A stretch of 8,389 bases of DNA. Source: CAYVBN01 sp964538565. GTDB lineage: Bacteria; Pseudomonadota; Alphaproteobacteria; Rhizobiales; Xanthobacteraceae. This document shows positions 1 through 6,410 of the stretch, piece after piece. Below the pieces are notes generated by a model that was given only the letters and a program-made list of their open reading frames with translations, did no database searches and was not told where the DNA came from. Positions within the stretch are counted from its first letter, which is position 1, and the number at the start of each line of letters is the position of its first letter. A program made the translations under genes and the position numbers. The stretch covers positions 1 to 8,389 of the forward strand of contig CAZIGW010000014.1 in NCBI GenBank assembly GCA_964538565.1. Reading direction: 5' to 3'.

Positions 1-139
1 ACGCCGTGAACTGCGCCTTCCCCTGCTCCGCCAGAACCTTCGTGATCGCCGCCGTCAACGACGTCTTGCCGTGGTCAACGTGCCCAATCGTCCCAATGTT
101 GCAATGCGGCTTCGTACGCTCGAATTTTTCCTTGGCCAT
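1..139 (-). CDS. tuf: Elongation factor Tu, N-terminal 46 residues (cut by window edge)
   Basis: EF-Tu is the GTPase that carries aminoacyl-tRNA to the ribosomal A site in the cytoplasm. Read leftward from an ATG at 139-137, the sequence gives MAKEKFERTKPHCNIGTIGH followed by VDHGKTSLTAAITKVLAEQG. Residues 19-26 (GHVDHGKT) are the G1/P-loop that binds the GTP phosphates. Cys13 in KPHCNIG is common in alphaproteobacterial EF-Tu. The remainder of the roughly 396-residue protein lies beyond the left edge. The gene follows tRNA-Gly and tRNA-Tyr on the same strand with a 165-base leader and no promoter I can defend in between, so it is probably co-transcribed with them, like the tufB operon of E. 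coli. No strong Shine-Dalgarno is visible; only a GAGAGA run lies just upstream. Identity is certain; which tuf copy this is cannot be told. Confidence 0.97.
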   Translation of the reverse strand, partial: MAKEKFERTKPHCNIGTIGHVDHGKTSLTAAITKVLAEQGKAQFTA

Positions 140-304
140 GGCGGTGGTCTCTCTCTGTCGTCCTCTGCTTGCAGTCCTCGCGGTCTCGGGATGCGATTGT
201 CTTCGTGTGCCCTGAGTTCGGTCCTTTCGCCGCGGATCCGCCGCGGCACCTCGTTCGATCGCTGCTTCTTCTGCTGTCGTGAATTCTGCCGGCGGTCAAG
301 ATGT

Positions 305-378
305 TGGAGCGGGTGAAGGGAATCGAACCCTCGTCCTCAGCTTGGAAGGCTGCTGCTCTACCATTGAGCTACACCCGC
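305..378 (-). tRNA. tRNA-Gly(TCC)
   Basis: The minus strand folds as a standard cloverleaf. The acceptor stem is GCGGGTG (378-372) with CACCCGC (315-309), the D-arm contains TAGCTCAATGGTAGAGC, the anticodon loop is CTTCCAA giving anticodon TCC, and the T-loop is TTCGATT. The discriminator base is T (308) and CCA is genomically encoded (307-305). It lies 24 bases downstream of tRNA-Tyr and upstream of tuf on the same strand, so it is presumably processed from the shared tRNA-tuf transcript. It reads GGA and GGG glycine codons by standard decoding. Confidence 0.97.
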
Positions 379-402
379 CGTTGCTCCTGGTTCGGTCTGG
401 AA

Positions 403-488
403 TGGTGGGGGAGGTAGGACTCGAACCTACGAAGCCATAAGGCGGCTGATTTACAGTCAGCTCCCTTTGCCGCTCGGGACACTCCCCC
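403..488 (-). tRNA. tRNA-Tyr(GTA)
   Basis: The minus strand folds as a class II tRNA of 86 nt with a long variable arm. The acceptor stem is GGGGGAG (488-482) with CTCCCCC at the 3' side, the anticodon loop is CTGTAAA giving anticodon GTA, the T-loop is TTCGAGT, the discriminator is A (406) and CCA is encoded (405-403). It is the first gene of the leftward tRNA-Tyr / tRNA-Gly / tuf unit and lies about 70 bases downstream of the expected start of transcription from the promoter at 566-594. Confidence 0.97.
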
Positions 489-565
489 GCAAGCCGTTGA
501 ACCTCCGGTCGTCGTCAGGCGAAATGCTGAACGCCCCACCGGCGGCAGGGATTCCCGCGGGCGGT

Positions 566-594
566 GTTATCCTGACCGCCCCGGTTTAAGTCAA
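566..594 (-). promoter_or_regulatory. Promoter of the tRNA-Tyr / tRNA-Gly / tuf operon
   Basis: On the minus strand TTGACT (594-589) and GATAAC (571-566) are separated by exactly 17 bases, a good match to housekeeping -35 and -10 elements. The expected start is near 559, followed by a GC-rich discriminator (ACCGCCCGCGGG), a feature known from stringently controlled stable-RNA promoters. It points at tRNA-Tyr with a leader of about 70 bases. Stringent control is inferred. The -35 box lies inside a perfect inverted repeat (581-598). Confidence 0.7.
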
Positions 595-598
595 CCGG
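581..598. repeat. Inverted repeat CCGGTT-N6-AACCGG over the tRNA promoter -35
   Basis: Positions 581-586 (CCGGTT) and 593-598 (AACCGG) are perfect reverse complements with a 6-base spacer. The repeat covers the -35 box of the leftward tRNA promoter and lies upstream of rlmB on the other strand. It could be an operator shared by the divergent units or a chance palindrome in GC-rich DNA. Confidence 0.4.
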
Positions 599-679
599 AA
601 AAACCAGATGGTTATTCCGGCCGGCGCCCACAACCAGGATATCGCCAAAGCCCGCGCAAATTGCCAAGGCGGACCGCCC

Positions 680-1525
680 GTGACACAAGGCGGCATGCGC
701 GAGCGAGACTTCGACCGACGATCGCGTCGCCCGCCCGGCCGGCGCGGGCGAGCCGGCAGGCCCGGGGATCGCCGGTCCGCCACGCCACGGTTTCACCGGC
801 ACGACCCCGGGGGCCCCGCCCTCCTCTACGGCTGGCACACGGTGCGGGCGGCGCTCGCCAATCCGGCGCGCCGCTTCTTCAAGATCTACGCGACCGAGAA
901 TGCCGTCCGGCGGCTCGTGTCCGAGGGCCTGCGCCTGCCCATCGACCCGCAGATCCTCCGGCCGGAGGAAATCGGCGCACTCGTCGGTCCCGACGCCGTG
1001 CACCAGGGGCTCCTCGCCGAGGCCGCTCCCCTGCCCGCGCCCGACATCGACGAGATCGAGCCCGAGGGGATCCTGCTCGTGCTCGACCAGATTACCGATC
1101 CGCACAACGTCGGGGCGATCCTGCGTTCGGCCGCCGCCTTCGCGGCGAGCGCGGTCATCACCACGTCCCGGCACAGCCCCGAGGCGACCGGCGTCCTGGC
1201 GAAGGCCGCCTCCGGCGCGCTCGAGCACGTACCGATCGTCACGGTGCCCAATCTCGCCCGCGCGCTGACGGCGCTGAAGAACAAGGACGTACTGGTGGTC
1301 GGGCTCGACAGCGCCGGCGACATCGATCTCGCGGCCGCGCCCCTGCAAGCGCCGCTCGCGCTCGTGCTCGGCGCGGAGGGCAAGGGCCTGCGCCATCTCA
1401 CGCGCGAGACCTGCGACCTGCTGGCGCGGCTCGACCTGCCCGGTGCGATCAAGAGCCTCAATGTGTCGAACGCGACCGCGCTCGCGCTTTACGTCGCCCG
1501 CGCGCGGCTGGCGCACGCGGGCTGA
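680..1525 (+). CDS. rlmB: TrmH/SpoU-family RNA 2'-O-methyltransferase, probably 23S rRNA (guanosine-2'-O-)-methyltransferase RlmB
   Basis: This SPOUT enzyme transfers a methyl group from S-adenosylmethionine to a ribose 2'-OH; RlmB acts on the 23S rRNA peptidyl-transferase region (G2251 in E. coli). I use the GTG at 680 (281 aa) because AAGGCGGA lies 7 bases upstream; ATG 695 is also possible, and an ATG at 608 opens the frame but lacks a convincing ribosome binding site. Residues 1-45 are basic and probably disordered. A substrate-binding domain follows, opening with LLYGWHTVRAAL and ending with VHQGLLAE. All three SpoU motifs are present: DQITDPHNVGAILRSAAAF (Asn143), LGAEGKGL (Glu233) and SLNVSNATALALY (Asn261), which form the knotted cofactor site and dimer interface. 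The gene is divergent from tRNA-Tyr/tRNA-Gly/tuf, a translation context. The exact target (RlmB or another TrmH paralogue) is inferred from overall form and neighbours. Confidence 0.9.
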   Translation: MTQGGMRERDFDRRSRRPPGRRGRAGRPGDRRSATPRFHRHDPGGPALLYGWHTVRAALANPARRFFKIYATENAVRRLVSEGLRLPIDPQILRPEEIGALVGPDAVHQGLLAEAAPLPAPDIDEIEPEGILLVLDQITDPHNVGAILRSAAAFAASAVITTSRHSPEATGVLAKAASGALEHVPIVTVPNLARALTALKNKDVLVVGLDSAGDIDLAAAPLQAPLALVLGAEGKGLRHLTRETCDLLARLDLPGAIKSLNVSNATALALYVARARLAHAG

Positions 1526-1537
1526 TCGCGACCCCGC

Positions 1538-1993
1538 TCAGCGTCCCGGCACGTGGATGATGCGCGCGTCCGGCGCCGGCCGATAGGCGTAGGCGCCGCG
1601 CGCTCCCTGGCGATGGCGGTGCGGCACGTAGAAGAACCGCTGATCGTAGGTCCAGTTGTACGCACCGTACGTGCGCACATACGGATAGGGCATTCCGTAG
1701 GCGTAGCTGCCTTCCGAATAGGTCGGCACCGCGTAGGTGACGATCAGCGGGCCGGAATAGACCGGCCCCTGGTTGACGATGTAGATGGGCTTGCGCGCGT
1801 CGGACGGGTCGAGAACGTAGCCGACGGGGGGCACCGTGACGACGGACGGGGCGGCACCGTAGACGACCGCCGGGCCCGCCGGCGCGGCGCAACCGCCCGG
1901 GCAATCGGCCGCCGCCCCGGGGCCGGCGCCAAGGCCGAACACCAGGCCGAGCACGAGGCTCGAGGCGATCACATTGAAACGACCAGATCTCAT
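1538..1993 (-). CDS. Small exported Tyr/Pro/Gly-rich protein of unknown function
   Basis: The product is 151 aa. The ATG at 1993-1991 is preceded by GGGAG at 7-base spacing (GTGGGAGCGCGTC then ATG), which decides the start although the frame is open further upstream. Residues 1-29 form a signal peptide: Arg2/Arg5, a hydrophobic core ASSLVLGLVFGLGAG, and a likely cut after Ala29 (AAA/D). The mature protein begins with a CPGGC pair (Cys31, Cys35), then a Val/Pro/Gly-rich part, then a central block containing KPIYIVNQGPVYSGP, then repeated aromatic words (VPTYSEGSYAYG, YPYVRTYG) and a His/Arg-rich tail. No enzymatic motif is seen. I recall similar hypothetical proteins in Bradyrhizobium-type genomes, but no function is known to me. 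It ends 12 bp from the convergent rlmB stop and lies downstream of another small exported protein on the same strand. Confidence 0.8.
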   Translation of the reverse strand: MRSGRFNVIASSLVLGLVFGLGAGPGAAADCPGGCAAPAGPAVVYGAAPSVVTVPPVGYVLDPSDARKPIYIVNQGPVYSGPLIVTYAVPTYSEGSYAYGMPYPYVRTYGAYNWTYDQRFFYVPHRHRQGARGAYAYRPAPDARIIHVPGR

Positions 1994-2222
1994 GACGCGC
2001 TCCCACGTTGATTTTTCAGGACCGCCATTTGGTTCAGGGTAGCAGTTTTGTCTGTTCCACCCTAGCGGCTTTGTTTGCTGCGGCGGAGCACTCTTGCAGG
2101 AAGAAATCCCCGCCGCCACAGGAATTCCGCGCGTCGGCGCGCCTCGTGGCGGCTTCGTTGCCGGCTCGGCGCTTGCCCGGACACATCCCGAAAGCCCGAC
2201 AACTTCCGCCCGCCCGCTCGGA
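1994..2222. other. Intergenic gap between the two small exported-protein genes
   Basis: These 229 bases lie between two leftward genes. I see no supportable ORF, RNA gene or intrinsic terminator. The stem CGCGC-N4-GCGCG at 2128-2141 has no T-run on either side. The stretch 2030-2100 is less GC-rich and could hold a promoter for the 151-aa gene, but no -35/-10 pair is convincing. Confidence 0.5.
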
Positions 2223-2693
2223 TCATCCGCCGGGATGCCGCTCGTTCGTGCGCGGCGCGAGAATGACCGGCGGTGGGTCGTAGGGAGGCGGACTGGTGGC
2301 CGGGGTTGGATCCGATTGCACGCCCCAGGTACGCAGGTATGGCTCGGCGGGCAGCGGCAATCGGCGGTTGGCCGGCGGCTCGACCTCGCGGCGGCCATAG
2401 GCCGGACGGCGGCCGGTCGAAGGATAATAGGCGGCCGGCGGGGGCCCCAGCCGCAGCGGTGCCGCGTGCAGCGGAATGACGGTGGGAACGCCGTGACCCG
2501 GACGTTCCAGGCCCCAGTCCCCTTCCACGATCGCGCCGGTCACGTCCTCACCGTTGATGATCACCGGCACGCCTGCGCGGCCGGGCACGACGATCACCGG
2601 CGCATGATCCGCGCTGGCCAGCGACGGCGCCAGCAGGAATGCCAGCGAACAGAGAAACCGGAATTTTCGCGCGAGGCGATCAACCGTGTGCAT
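2223..2693 (-). CDS. Small exported Pro-rich protein of unknown function
   Basis: The product is 156 aa from the ATG at 2693-2691. The frame is open for another 66 codons upstream, but that part looks like non-coding arginine-rich translation, whereas this ATG opens a clear signal peptide: basic residues (RLARKFR), hydrophobic core FLCSLAFLLAPSL, and a likely cut after Ala28 (ASA/D). A GGGA lies close upstream as a modest ribosome binding site. The mature N-terminus has a compact block (APVIVVPGRAGVPVIINGED) and then VEGDWGLERPGHGVPTVI. The second half is Pro/Arg-rich and low in complexity (PPPAAYYPSTGRRPAYGRRE; TSPPPYDPPPVILAPR), perhaps a cell-wall-contacting or disordered tail. I recognise the VPGR/INGED/VEGDWGL pattern from hypothetical proteins of Hyphomicrobiales, with no known role. 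It is followed 229 bases later by the 151-aa exported protein on the same strand; the two may be related in function, but a shared transcript is not shown. Confidence 0.8.
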   Translation of the reverse strand: MHTVDRLARKFRFLCSLAFLLAPSLASADHAPVIVVPGRAGVPVIINGEDVTGAIVEGDWGLERPGHGVPTVIPLHAAPLRLGPPPAAYYPSTGRRPAYGRREVEPPANRRLPLPAEPYLRTWGVQSDPTPATSPPPYDPPPVILAPRTNERHPGG

Positions 2694-2815
2694 GGTCCCG
2701 ACTTCCGACGTGCGTCGCGCGGACGCGCGAACATCTCTCTCGAACGCCGACCATTCTAGACGCTCGCGGCGATGCGCCTGCAGCCGCGCCGCGGAGATTT
2801 GCCGGGTAACATTAA

Positions 2816-2828
2816 CGTCGTAACGACG
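2816..2828. repeat. 13-bp palindrome CGTCGTAACGACG between divergent genes
   Basis: CGTCGT (2816-2821) and ACGACG (2823-2828) are perfect reverse complements around a single central A. Its position between divergent promoters is where operator sites are often found. No cognate regulator can be named. Confidence 0.35.
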
Positions 2829-2943
2829 GAACGCGGAGCCGAATTGGTCGCAGGGCGCGAGGTCGGGCGCGCTCCGCAACACAAGCAACATGTGGAGTTA
2901 TCCCTACGACTTTCGAATTAAGACCAGTTGGGCACAGACATGA

Positions 2944-2972
2944 CTTGTCGCCAGGAGCTAGCGTTCCTAGGG
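2944..2972 (+). promoter_or_regulatory. Possible promoter of the MHS transporter gene
   Basis: CTTGTC (2944-2949) and CTAGGG (2967-2972) are 17 bases apart. This resembles the alphaproteobacterial CTTGAC-N17-CTATAT pattern, with 5/6 and 3/6 matches. The predicted start near 2979 would leave a 5' leader of about 67 bases before the ATG at 3046. The -10 match is weak. Confidence 0.3.
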
Positions 2973-3045
2973 GGCGGTCTTGGGGTCTGTCGTCGAGACG
3001 GCGCCGCCGTCGCCAACAAAGCAACTGTATCAGGGACGAACGCTC

Positions 3046-4674
3046 ATGACGACGATGGCAGTTACCCCTGGACGATCCGAGGGCATGACGAGCGAACAGC
3101 GACTCGTCGTCTTCGCCTCATCCCTCGGCACCGTCTTCGAGTGGTACGACTTCTATATCTACGGAACGCTGGGCGTGATCCTGGCGGGCAAGTTCTTTTC
3201 CGGCGTCAATCCGACGGCGGGCTTCATCTTCACGCTGCTCGCGTTCGCGGCCGGCTTCGCGGTGCGCCCGTTCGGCGCGCTGTTCTTCGGCCGGCTCGGC
3301 GACATCGTGGGACGCAAGTACACGTTCCTCGTCACCATGACCCTCATGGGCCTCGGCACGTTCCTGATCGGCGCGCTGCCGACCTATGCGGCGTGGGGCA
3401 TCGCGGCGCCGACCATCCTGGTGCTCCTGCGTCTGGTGCAGGGCCTCGCGCTCGGCGGCGAATACGGCGGCGCGGCGACCTACGTGGCCGAGCACGCTCC
3501 GCGCAACAAGCGCGGCTACTACACCTCGTGGATCCAGACGACGGCGACGCTCGGCCTGTTCATGGCGCTGCTCGTCATTCTCGGCATCCGCACCTGGATG
3601 GGCGAAGCCGACTTCGTCGCCTGGGGCTGGCGCATTCCGTTCCTGCTCTCGGCGGTGCTGCTCGCCGTGTCGATCTGGATCCGGCTCCAGCTCAACGAGT
3701 CGCCGGTCTTCCAGCGCATGAAGGACGAGGGCAAGGGCTCGAAAGCGCCTCTCACCGAGGCCTTCGGCAACTGGGCAAACGCCAAGATCGCGATCCTGGC
3801 GCTGCTCGGCGCGACCGCCGGCGAAGCCGTCGTGTGGTACGGCGGCCAGTTCTACGCCCTGTTCTTCCTCACGCAGACCATAAAGGTCGATCCGGTGACG
3901 GCTAACATCATGATCGCCATCGCGCTGGCGATCGGCACGCCGTTCTTCATCGTGTTCGGCGCGCTGTCCGACCGCATCGGCCGCAAGCCGATCATGCTCG
4001 CGGGCTTCGGCCTCGCAGTCGTGACCTACTTCCCGCTGTTCGCCGGACTGACGCACTTCGCCAACCCGGCGCTCGAGAAGGCGCTGGCGAGCGCACCCGT
4101 CACGGTGATCGCCGACCCGGCCGAATGCTCGTTCCAGTTCAACCCGGTCGGCACCTCCAAGTTCACCACCTCGTGCGACATCGCCAAGTCGGCGCTCGTC
4201 GCCCGCTCGGTGAACTATTCCAACGAGGCGGCGCCTCCCGGCACACCGGCGCAGGTCAAGATCGGCGAGCAGACGATCTCGACCAAGACGCCGGACTTCG
4301 CCAAGGTGCTCGGCGACGCGATCGTCAAGCACGGCTATCCGGCCAAGGCGGACCCGTCGCAGATCAACCACGTGGTCACGGTCTTGCTTCTCACCATCCT
4401 GGTCGTCTACGTGACCATGGTATACGGCCCGATCGCCGCCTGGCTCGTGGAACTGTTCCCGACGCGCATCCGCTACAGCGGACTGTCGTTGCCCTACCAC
4501 ATCGGCAACGGCTGGTTCGGCGGCTTCCTGCCGGCGACCGTCTTCGCCATCGTGGCGGCGACCGGGAACATCTATTCCGGCCTGTGGTACCCCATCGTGG
4601 TCGCCGCAATGAGCTTCGTCGTCGGGCTGATCTTCCTGCCCGAAACGAAGGACGTCGACATCCAGAAGCTCTAG
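3046..4674 (+). CDS. MHS-family MFS transporter (metabolite:H+ symporter) with a large periplasmic insertion
   Basis: This inner-membrane secondary transporter of the metabolite:H+ symporter branch (relatives ProP, KgtP, ShiA) has 542 aa and 12 predicted TM segments. The ATG at 3046 has AGGGA 9 bases upstream; an in-frame TTG at 2980 is possible but adds only a polar tail. MHS hallmarks are FEWYDFYIYG (31-40), motif A GRLGDIVGRKYTF (82-94) between TM2 and TM3, RLVQGLALGGEYGG (129-142) in TM4, GALSDRIGRKP (305-315) between TM8 and TM9, FPTRIRYSG (471-479) and a C-terminal PETK (532-535). Residues about 337-440, between TM9 and TM10, form an unusually long periplasmic loop with Cys361 and Cys377 that could pair as a disulfide; typical members of about 430-450 aa lack it. 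The substrate is unknown; organic acids or osmolytes are usual for the family. An intrinsic terminator follows directly, so the gene is probably monocistronic. Confidence 0.9.
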   Translation: MTTMAVTPGRSEGMTSEQRLVVFASSLGTVFEWYDFYIYGTLGVILAGKFFSGVNPTAGFIFTLLAFAAGFAVRPFGALFFGRLGDIVGRKYTFLVTMTLMGLGTFLIGALPTYAAWGIAAPTILVLLRLVQGLALGGEYGGAATYVAEHAPRNKRGYYTSWIQTTATLGLFMALLVILGIRTWMGEADFVAWGWRIPFLLSAVLLAVSIWIRLQLNESPVFQRMKDEGKGSKAPLTEAFGNWANAKIAILALLGATAGEAVVWYGGQFYALFFLTQTIKVDPVTANIMIAIALAIGTPFFIVFGALSDRIGRKPIMLAGFGLAVVTYFPLFAGLTHFANPALEKALASAPVTVIADPAECSFQFNPVGTSKFTTSCDIAKSALVARSVNYSNEAAPPGTPAQVKIGEQTISTKTPDFAKVLGDAIVKHGYPAKADPSQINHVVTVLLLTILVVYVTMVYGPIAAWLVELFPTRIRYSGLSLPYHIGNGWFGGFLPATVFAIVAATGNIYSGLWYPIVVAAMSFVVGLIFLPETKDVDIQKL

Positions 4675-4703
4675 GCATCGCAGGGACATCCCGAGACTTC
4701 CCG

Positions 4704-4735
4704 AGCGGGCGGCCTTTCGGCCGCCCGCTTTGCTT
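4704..4735 (+). terminator. Intrinsic terminator after the MHS transporter
   Basis: AGCGGGCGGCC (4704-4714) pairs perfectly with GGCCGCCCGCT (4719-4729) around a TTTC loop, and is followed by the T-rich tail TTTGCTT. An 11-bp GC-rich stem starting 30 bases after the stop codon is a strong intrinsic terminator, although the T-tract is interrupted. It separates the transporter from the two-component genes. Confidence 0.85.
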
Positions 4736-4805
4736 GTCGATCCGCCCGGCCGTCGGGGAATTTTTTTGATTTTAGGGCGGTTTTATAGGATGACCTCTGG
4801 TCTTT

Positions 4806-6410
4806 ATGCAGCCCCCTGAACCCGCCGCCGCCTCGAGCGAACCCATGCGCAAGCAGCCCCACAGGCTCGTTCAATGGCTCCAGGTCGCGGCCAAGCCCGG
4901 CGGAGTGCCGGGCATCCTGCTCGCGCTGCTGCTCGTCGTCGCGATGACGCTGGTGCTGTTCGGGATCCGGTACTTCATGCCGCTTCCGCCCATCGTCATG
5001 ACGTTTCTCATCCCGGTGCTGGTCGCGGCAATCCGCTGGGGCACGCTTGCTTCGCTGTTCGCCACCGTGACCGGGGCCCTGAGCTCCGCCTTTTTCTTCT
5101 ACAGGCCGTTCTATTCCCTCGATCTTGCCGCCAAGGATCCGGCCCGCGTCCTGAGCCTGTTTCTCTTTCTCGTGGTGGGAATCGTCGCCGGTCACCTCGC
5201 CGCGCGTTCCCGACGCGAGGAGGAAATCGCGCGCAGGCGCGAGAACGACATTCGCGATCTCTATGCCTTCTCGCGCCGCATCGCGGCAGTCGACGGCGCG
5301 TCGGGCATCTACGACGCCATTCAGAAGCACCTCTCCTCGCTCGTCGGACGACAGGTGACCCTGTTCGGACCGGCCCGTTCTCCGCGCGCGACCGCGGAGC
5401 GGTTCGGCGAGACGACGGTTCCCGACCGCATTCTCGCGGCGATCGCCGACCTCGGCCGCGGCAAGCCCGGAAGCGGCAGCGAAATCGACGATCGCGGCAA
5501 CCTGTGGCTGGTACGCGCCGTCTCGCCGAAGACGCTGGACTTCGGCGTCATCGCCATCGACCTCGGGCCGCCCTCGCGCGAAACCGAGGACCTGCGCGAG
5601 CGCATCGACGCGATCCTCGCCGATGCAGCGACCACGCTGGAGAACCTCGACGTCGCCCGCACCATCAACGACGCGCGCATGCGCGCCGAAACCGCCCGCT
5701 TCCGCGAAGCCCTGATCGGCTCCGTCTCGCACGAACTGCGAACGCCGCTCGCCTCGATCCTCGGCGCCGCCACGGTGCTGCGCAACGCAGCCCCGGTCGC
5801 GGGCGACGCCAAGCTCGTCTCGCTCGCCAACCTGGTGCGCGAGGAAGCCGAGCGGCTCAACAGCGACATCCAGAATCTGCTCGACGCCACGCGCATCAGC
5901 AGCCAGGGCCTGCAGCCGAAATACGAATGGGCCGATCCGGCCGACATCGTGAACGCGGCGATCGAGCGACGGCGCAACCGCCTCAACGGCCGCAAGGTGG
6001 AAGTGGAGTTGGCCGAGGAGCTTCCGCTGGTGTATGTGGATTCCGTCCTGGTCGAGCAGGCCTTCGGACAGCTCCTCGACAACGCAATCAAATATTCGGA
6101 GACCGGCTCGCCGATCCGACTTTGTGGTCGATACGAGAACGGCCACGTGGTATTGGCAGTGACGGATCGCGGGGCCGGGCTGTCCGCCGAGGAATCCGCT
6201 CGCATGGGCGAACACTTCTGGCGCGGCTCCCGCCACGTCGAATCGACCACCGGTTCCGGCCTCGGCCTGTGGATCGCCAATGCGTTCCTTGCCGCCAACG
6301 GCGGGGTGCTGGAAGCGGCAAGCCCAGGCGAAAATCGAGGGACGACCGTATCCATCCATCTTCCGGTTCCGGAGCTGGATCGGCAGAGCGAAAGTGTGAC
6401 GCATGACTGA
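4806..6410 (+). CDS. KdpD-like DUF4118 sensor histidine kinase, short form without the N-terminal KdpD/Usp domains
   Basis: This membrane histidine kinase (534 aa) phosphorylates the KdpE-like regulator encoded next. Four TM segments at about 36-54, 61-76, 80-98 and 113-133 match the KdpD membrane domain (DUF4118), with the PPIVMTFLIPVLVAA and SAFFFYRPFYSLD stretches typical of it. A charged linker (RSRREEEIARRREND) and a GAF-like cytoplasmic domain (about 150-280) follow. The HisKA domain has SVSHELRTPLASILG with phospho-acceptor His309. The ATPase domain shows the N box LLDNAIKYSE (Asn426), G1 DRGAG (Asp454), F box EHFWRG and G2 GSGLGLW (Gly483). The roughly 400-residue N-terminal KdpD/Usp region of E. 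coli KdpD (894 aa) is absent. The start may be ATG 4806 (AGGA 15 bases upstream, rather far) or ATG 4845. No kdpFABC genes lie in the window, so sensing of K+ or turgor is a family-based guess. Confidence 0.9.
   Translation: MQPPEPAAASSEPMRKQPHRLVQWLQVAAKPGGVPGILLALLLVVAMTLVLFGIRYFMPLPPIVMTFLIPVLVAAIRWGTLASLFATVTGALSSAFFFYRPFYSLDLAAKDPARVLSLFLFLVVGIVAGHLAARSRREEEIARRRENDIRDLYAFSRRIAAVDGASGIYDAIQKHLSSLVGRQVTLFGPARSPRATAERFGETTVPDRILAAIADLGRGKPGSGSEIDDRGNLWLVRAVSPKTLDFGVIAIDLGPPSRETEDLRERIDAILADAATTLENLDVARTINDARMRAETARFREALIGSVSHELRTPLASILGAATVLRNAAPVAGDAKLVSLANLVREEAERLNSDIQNLLDATRISSQGLQPKYEWADPADIVNAAIERRRNRLNGRKVEVELAEELPLVYVDSVLVEQAFGQLLDNAIKYSETGSPIRLCGRYENGHVVLAVTDRGAGLSAEESARMGEHFWRGSRHVESTTGSGLGLWIANAFLAANGGVLEAASPGENRGTTVSIHLPVPELDRQSESVTHD

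Larger units (their letters stand above)
2694..3045. other. 352-base divergent intergenic region
   Basis: This gap separates the leftward exported-protein gene from the rightward transporter, so promoters for both must lie here unless the leaders are very long. It contains a hairpin-forming TCGCGC-N4-GCGCGA (2715-2730) in the leader of the leftward gene, the palindrome CGTCGTAACGACG (2816-2828), and a possible rightward promoter at 2944-2972. TAGAAT on the minus strand near 2755 resembles a -10 box for the leftward gene but has no matching -35. No coding sequence is supported. Confidence 0.5.

Noticed and set aside
608..679. N-terminal extension of rlmB from ATG 608
   Set aside because: There is no good ribosome binding site before 608, the extension lies against the divergent tRNA promoter, and GTG 680 has AAGGCGGA at a good distance.
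515..1516. Minus-strand open frame opposite rlmB (333 codons)
   Set aside because: The plus strand carries all three SpoU motifs; the reverse translation is Arg/Gly-rich without domains.
1521..1542. Bidirectional terminator between rlmB and the convergent exported-protein gene
   Set aside because: GCTGA (1521-1525) and TCAGC (1538-1542) are complementary, but the stem is only 5 bp with a 12-base loop and no T-tracts; it mainly reflects the two TGA stop codons.
2020..2090. Sigma54 or EcfG-type promoter before the 151-aa exported-protein gene
   Set aside because: TGGAAC and GGAAC words occur on the minus strand, but the GC of a -12 box is at the wrong distance for sigma54 and no GTT follows at 17-18 bases for EcfG.
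3118..4689. Long minus-strand open frame (523 codons) opposite the transporter
   Set aside because: It is the mirror of a GC-rich gene. Its translation is a low-complexity Arg/Asp/Glu/Gly chain with no fold, while the plus strand gives a textbook MHS transporter.
4766..4789. Promoter for the kinase gene in the AT-rich stretch before 4806
   Set aside because: TTGATT (4766-4771) and TATAGG (4784-4789) look like boxes but are only 12 bases apart. A promoter is expected in this stretch but cannot be placed.
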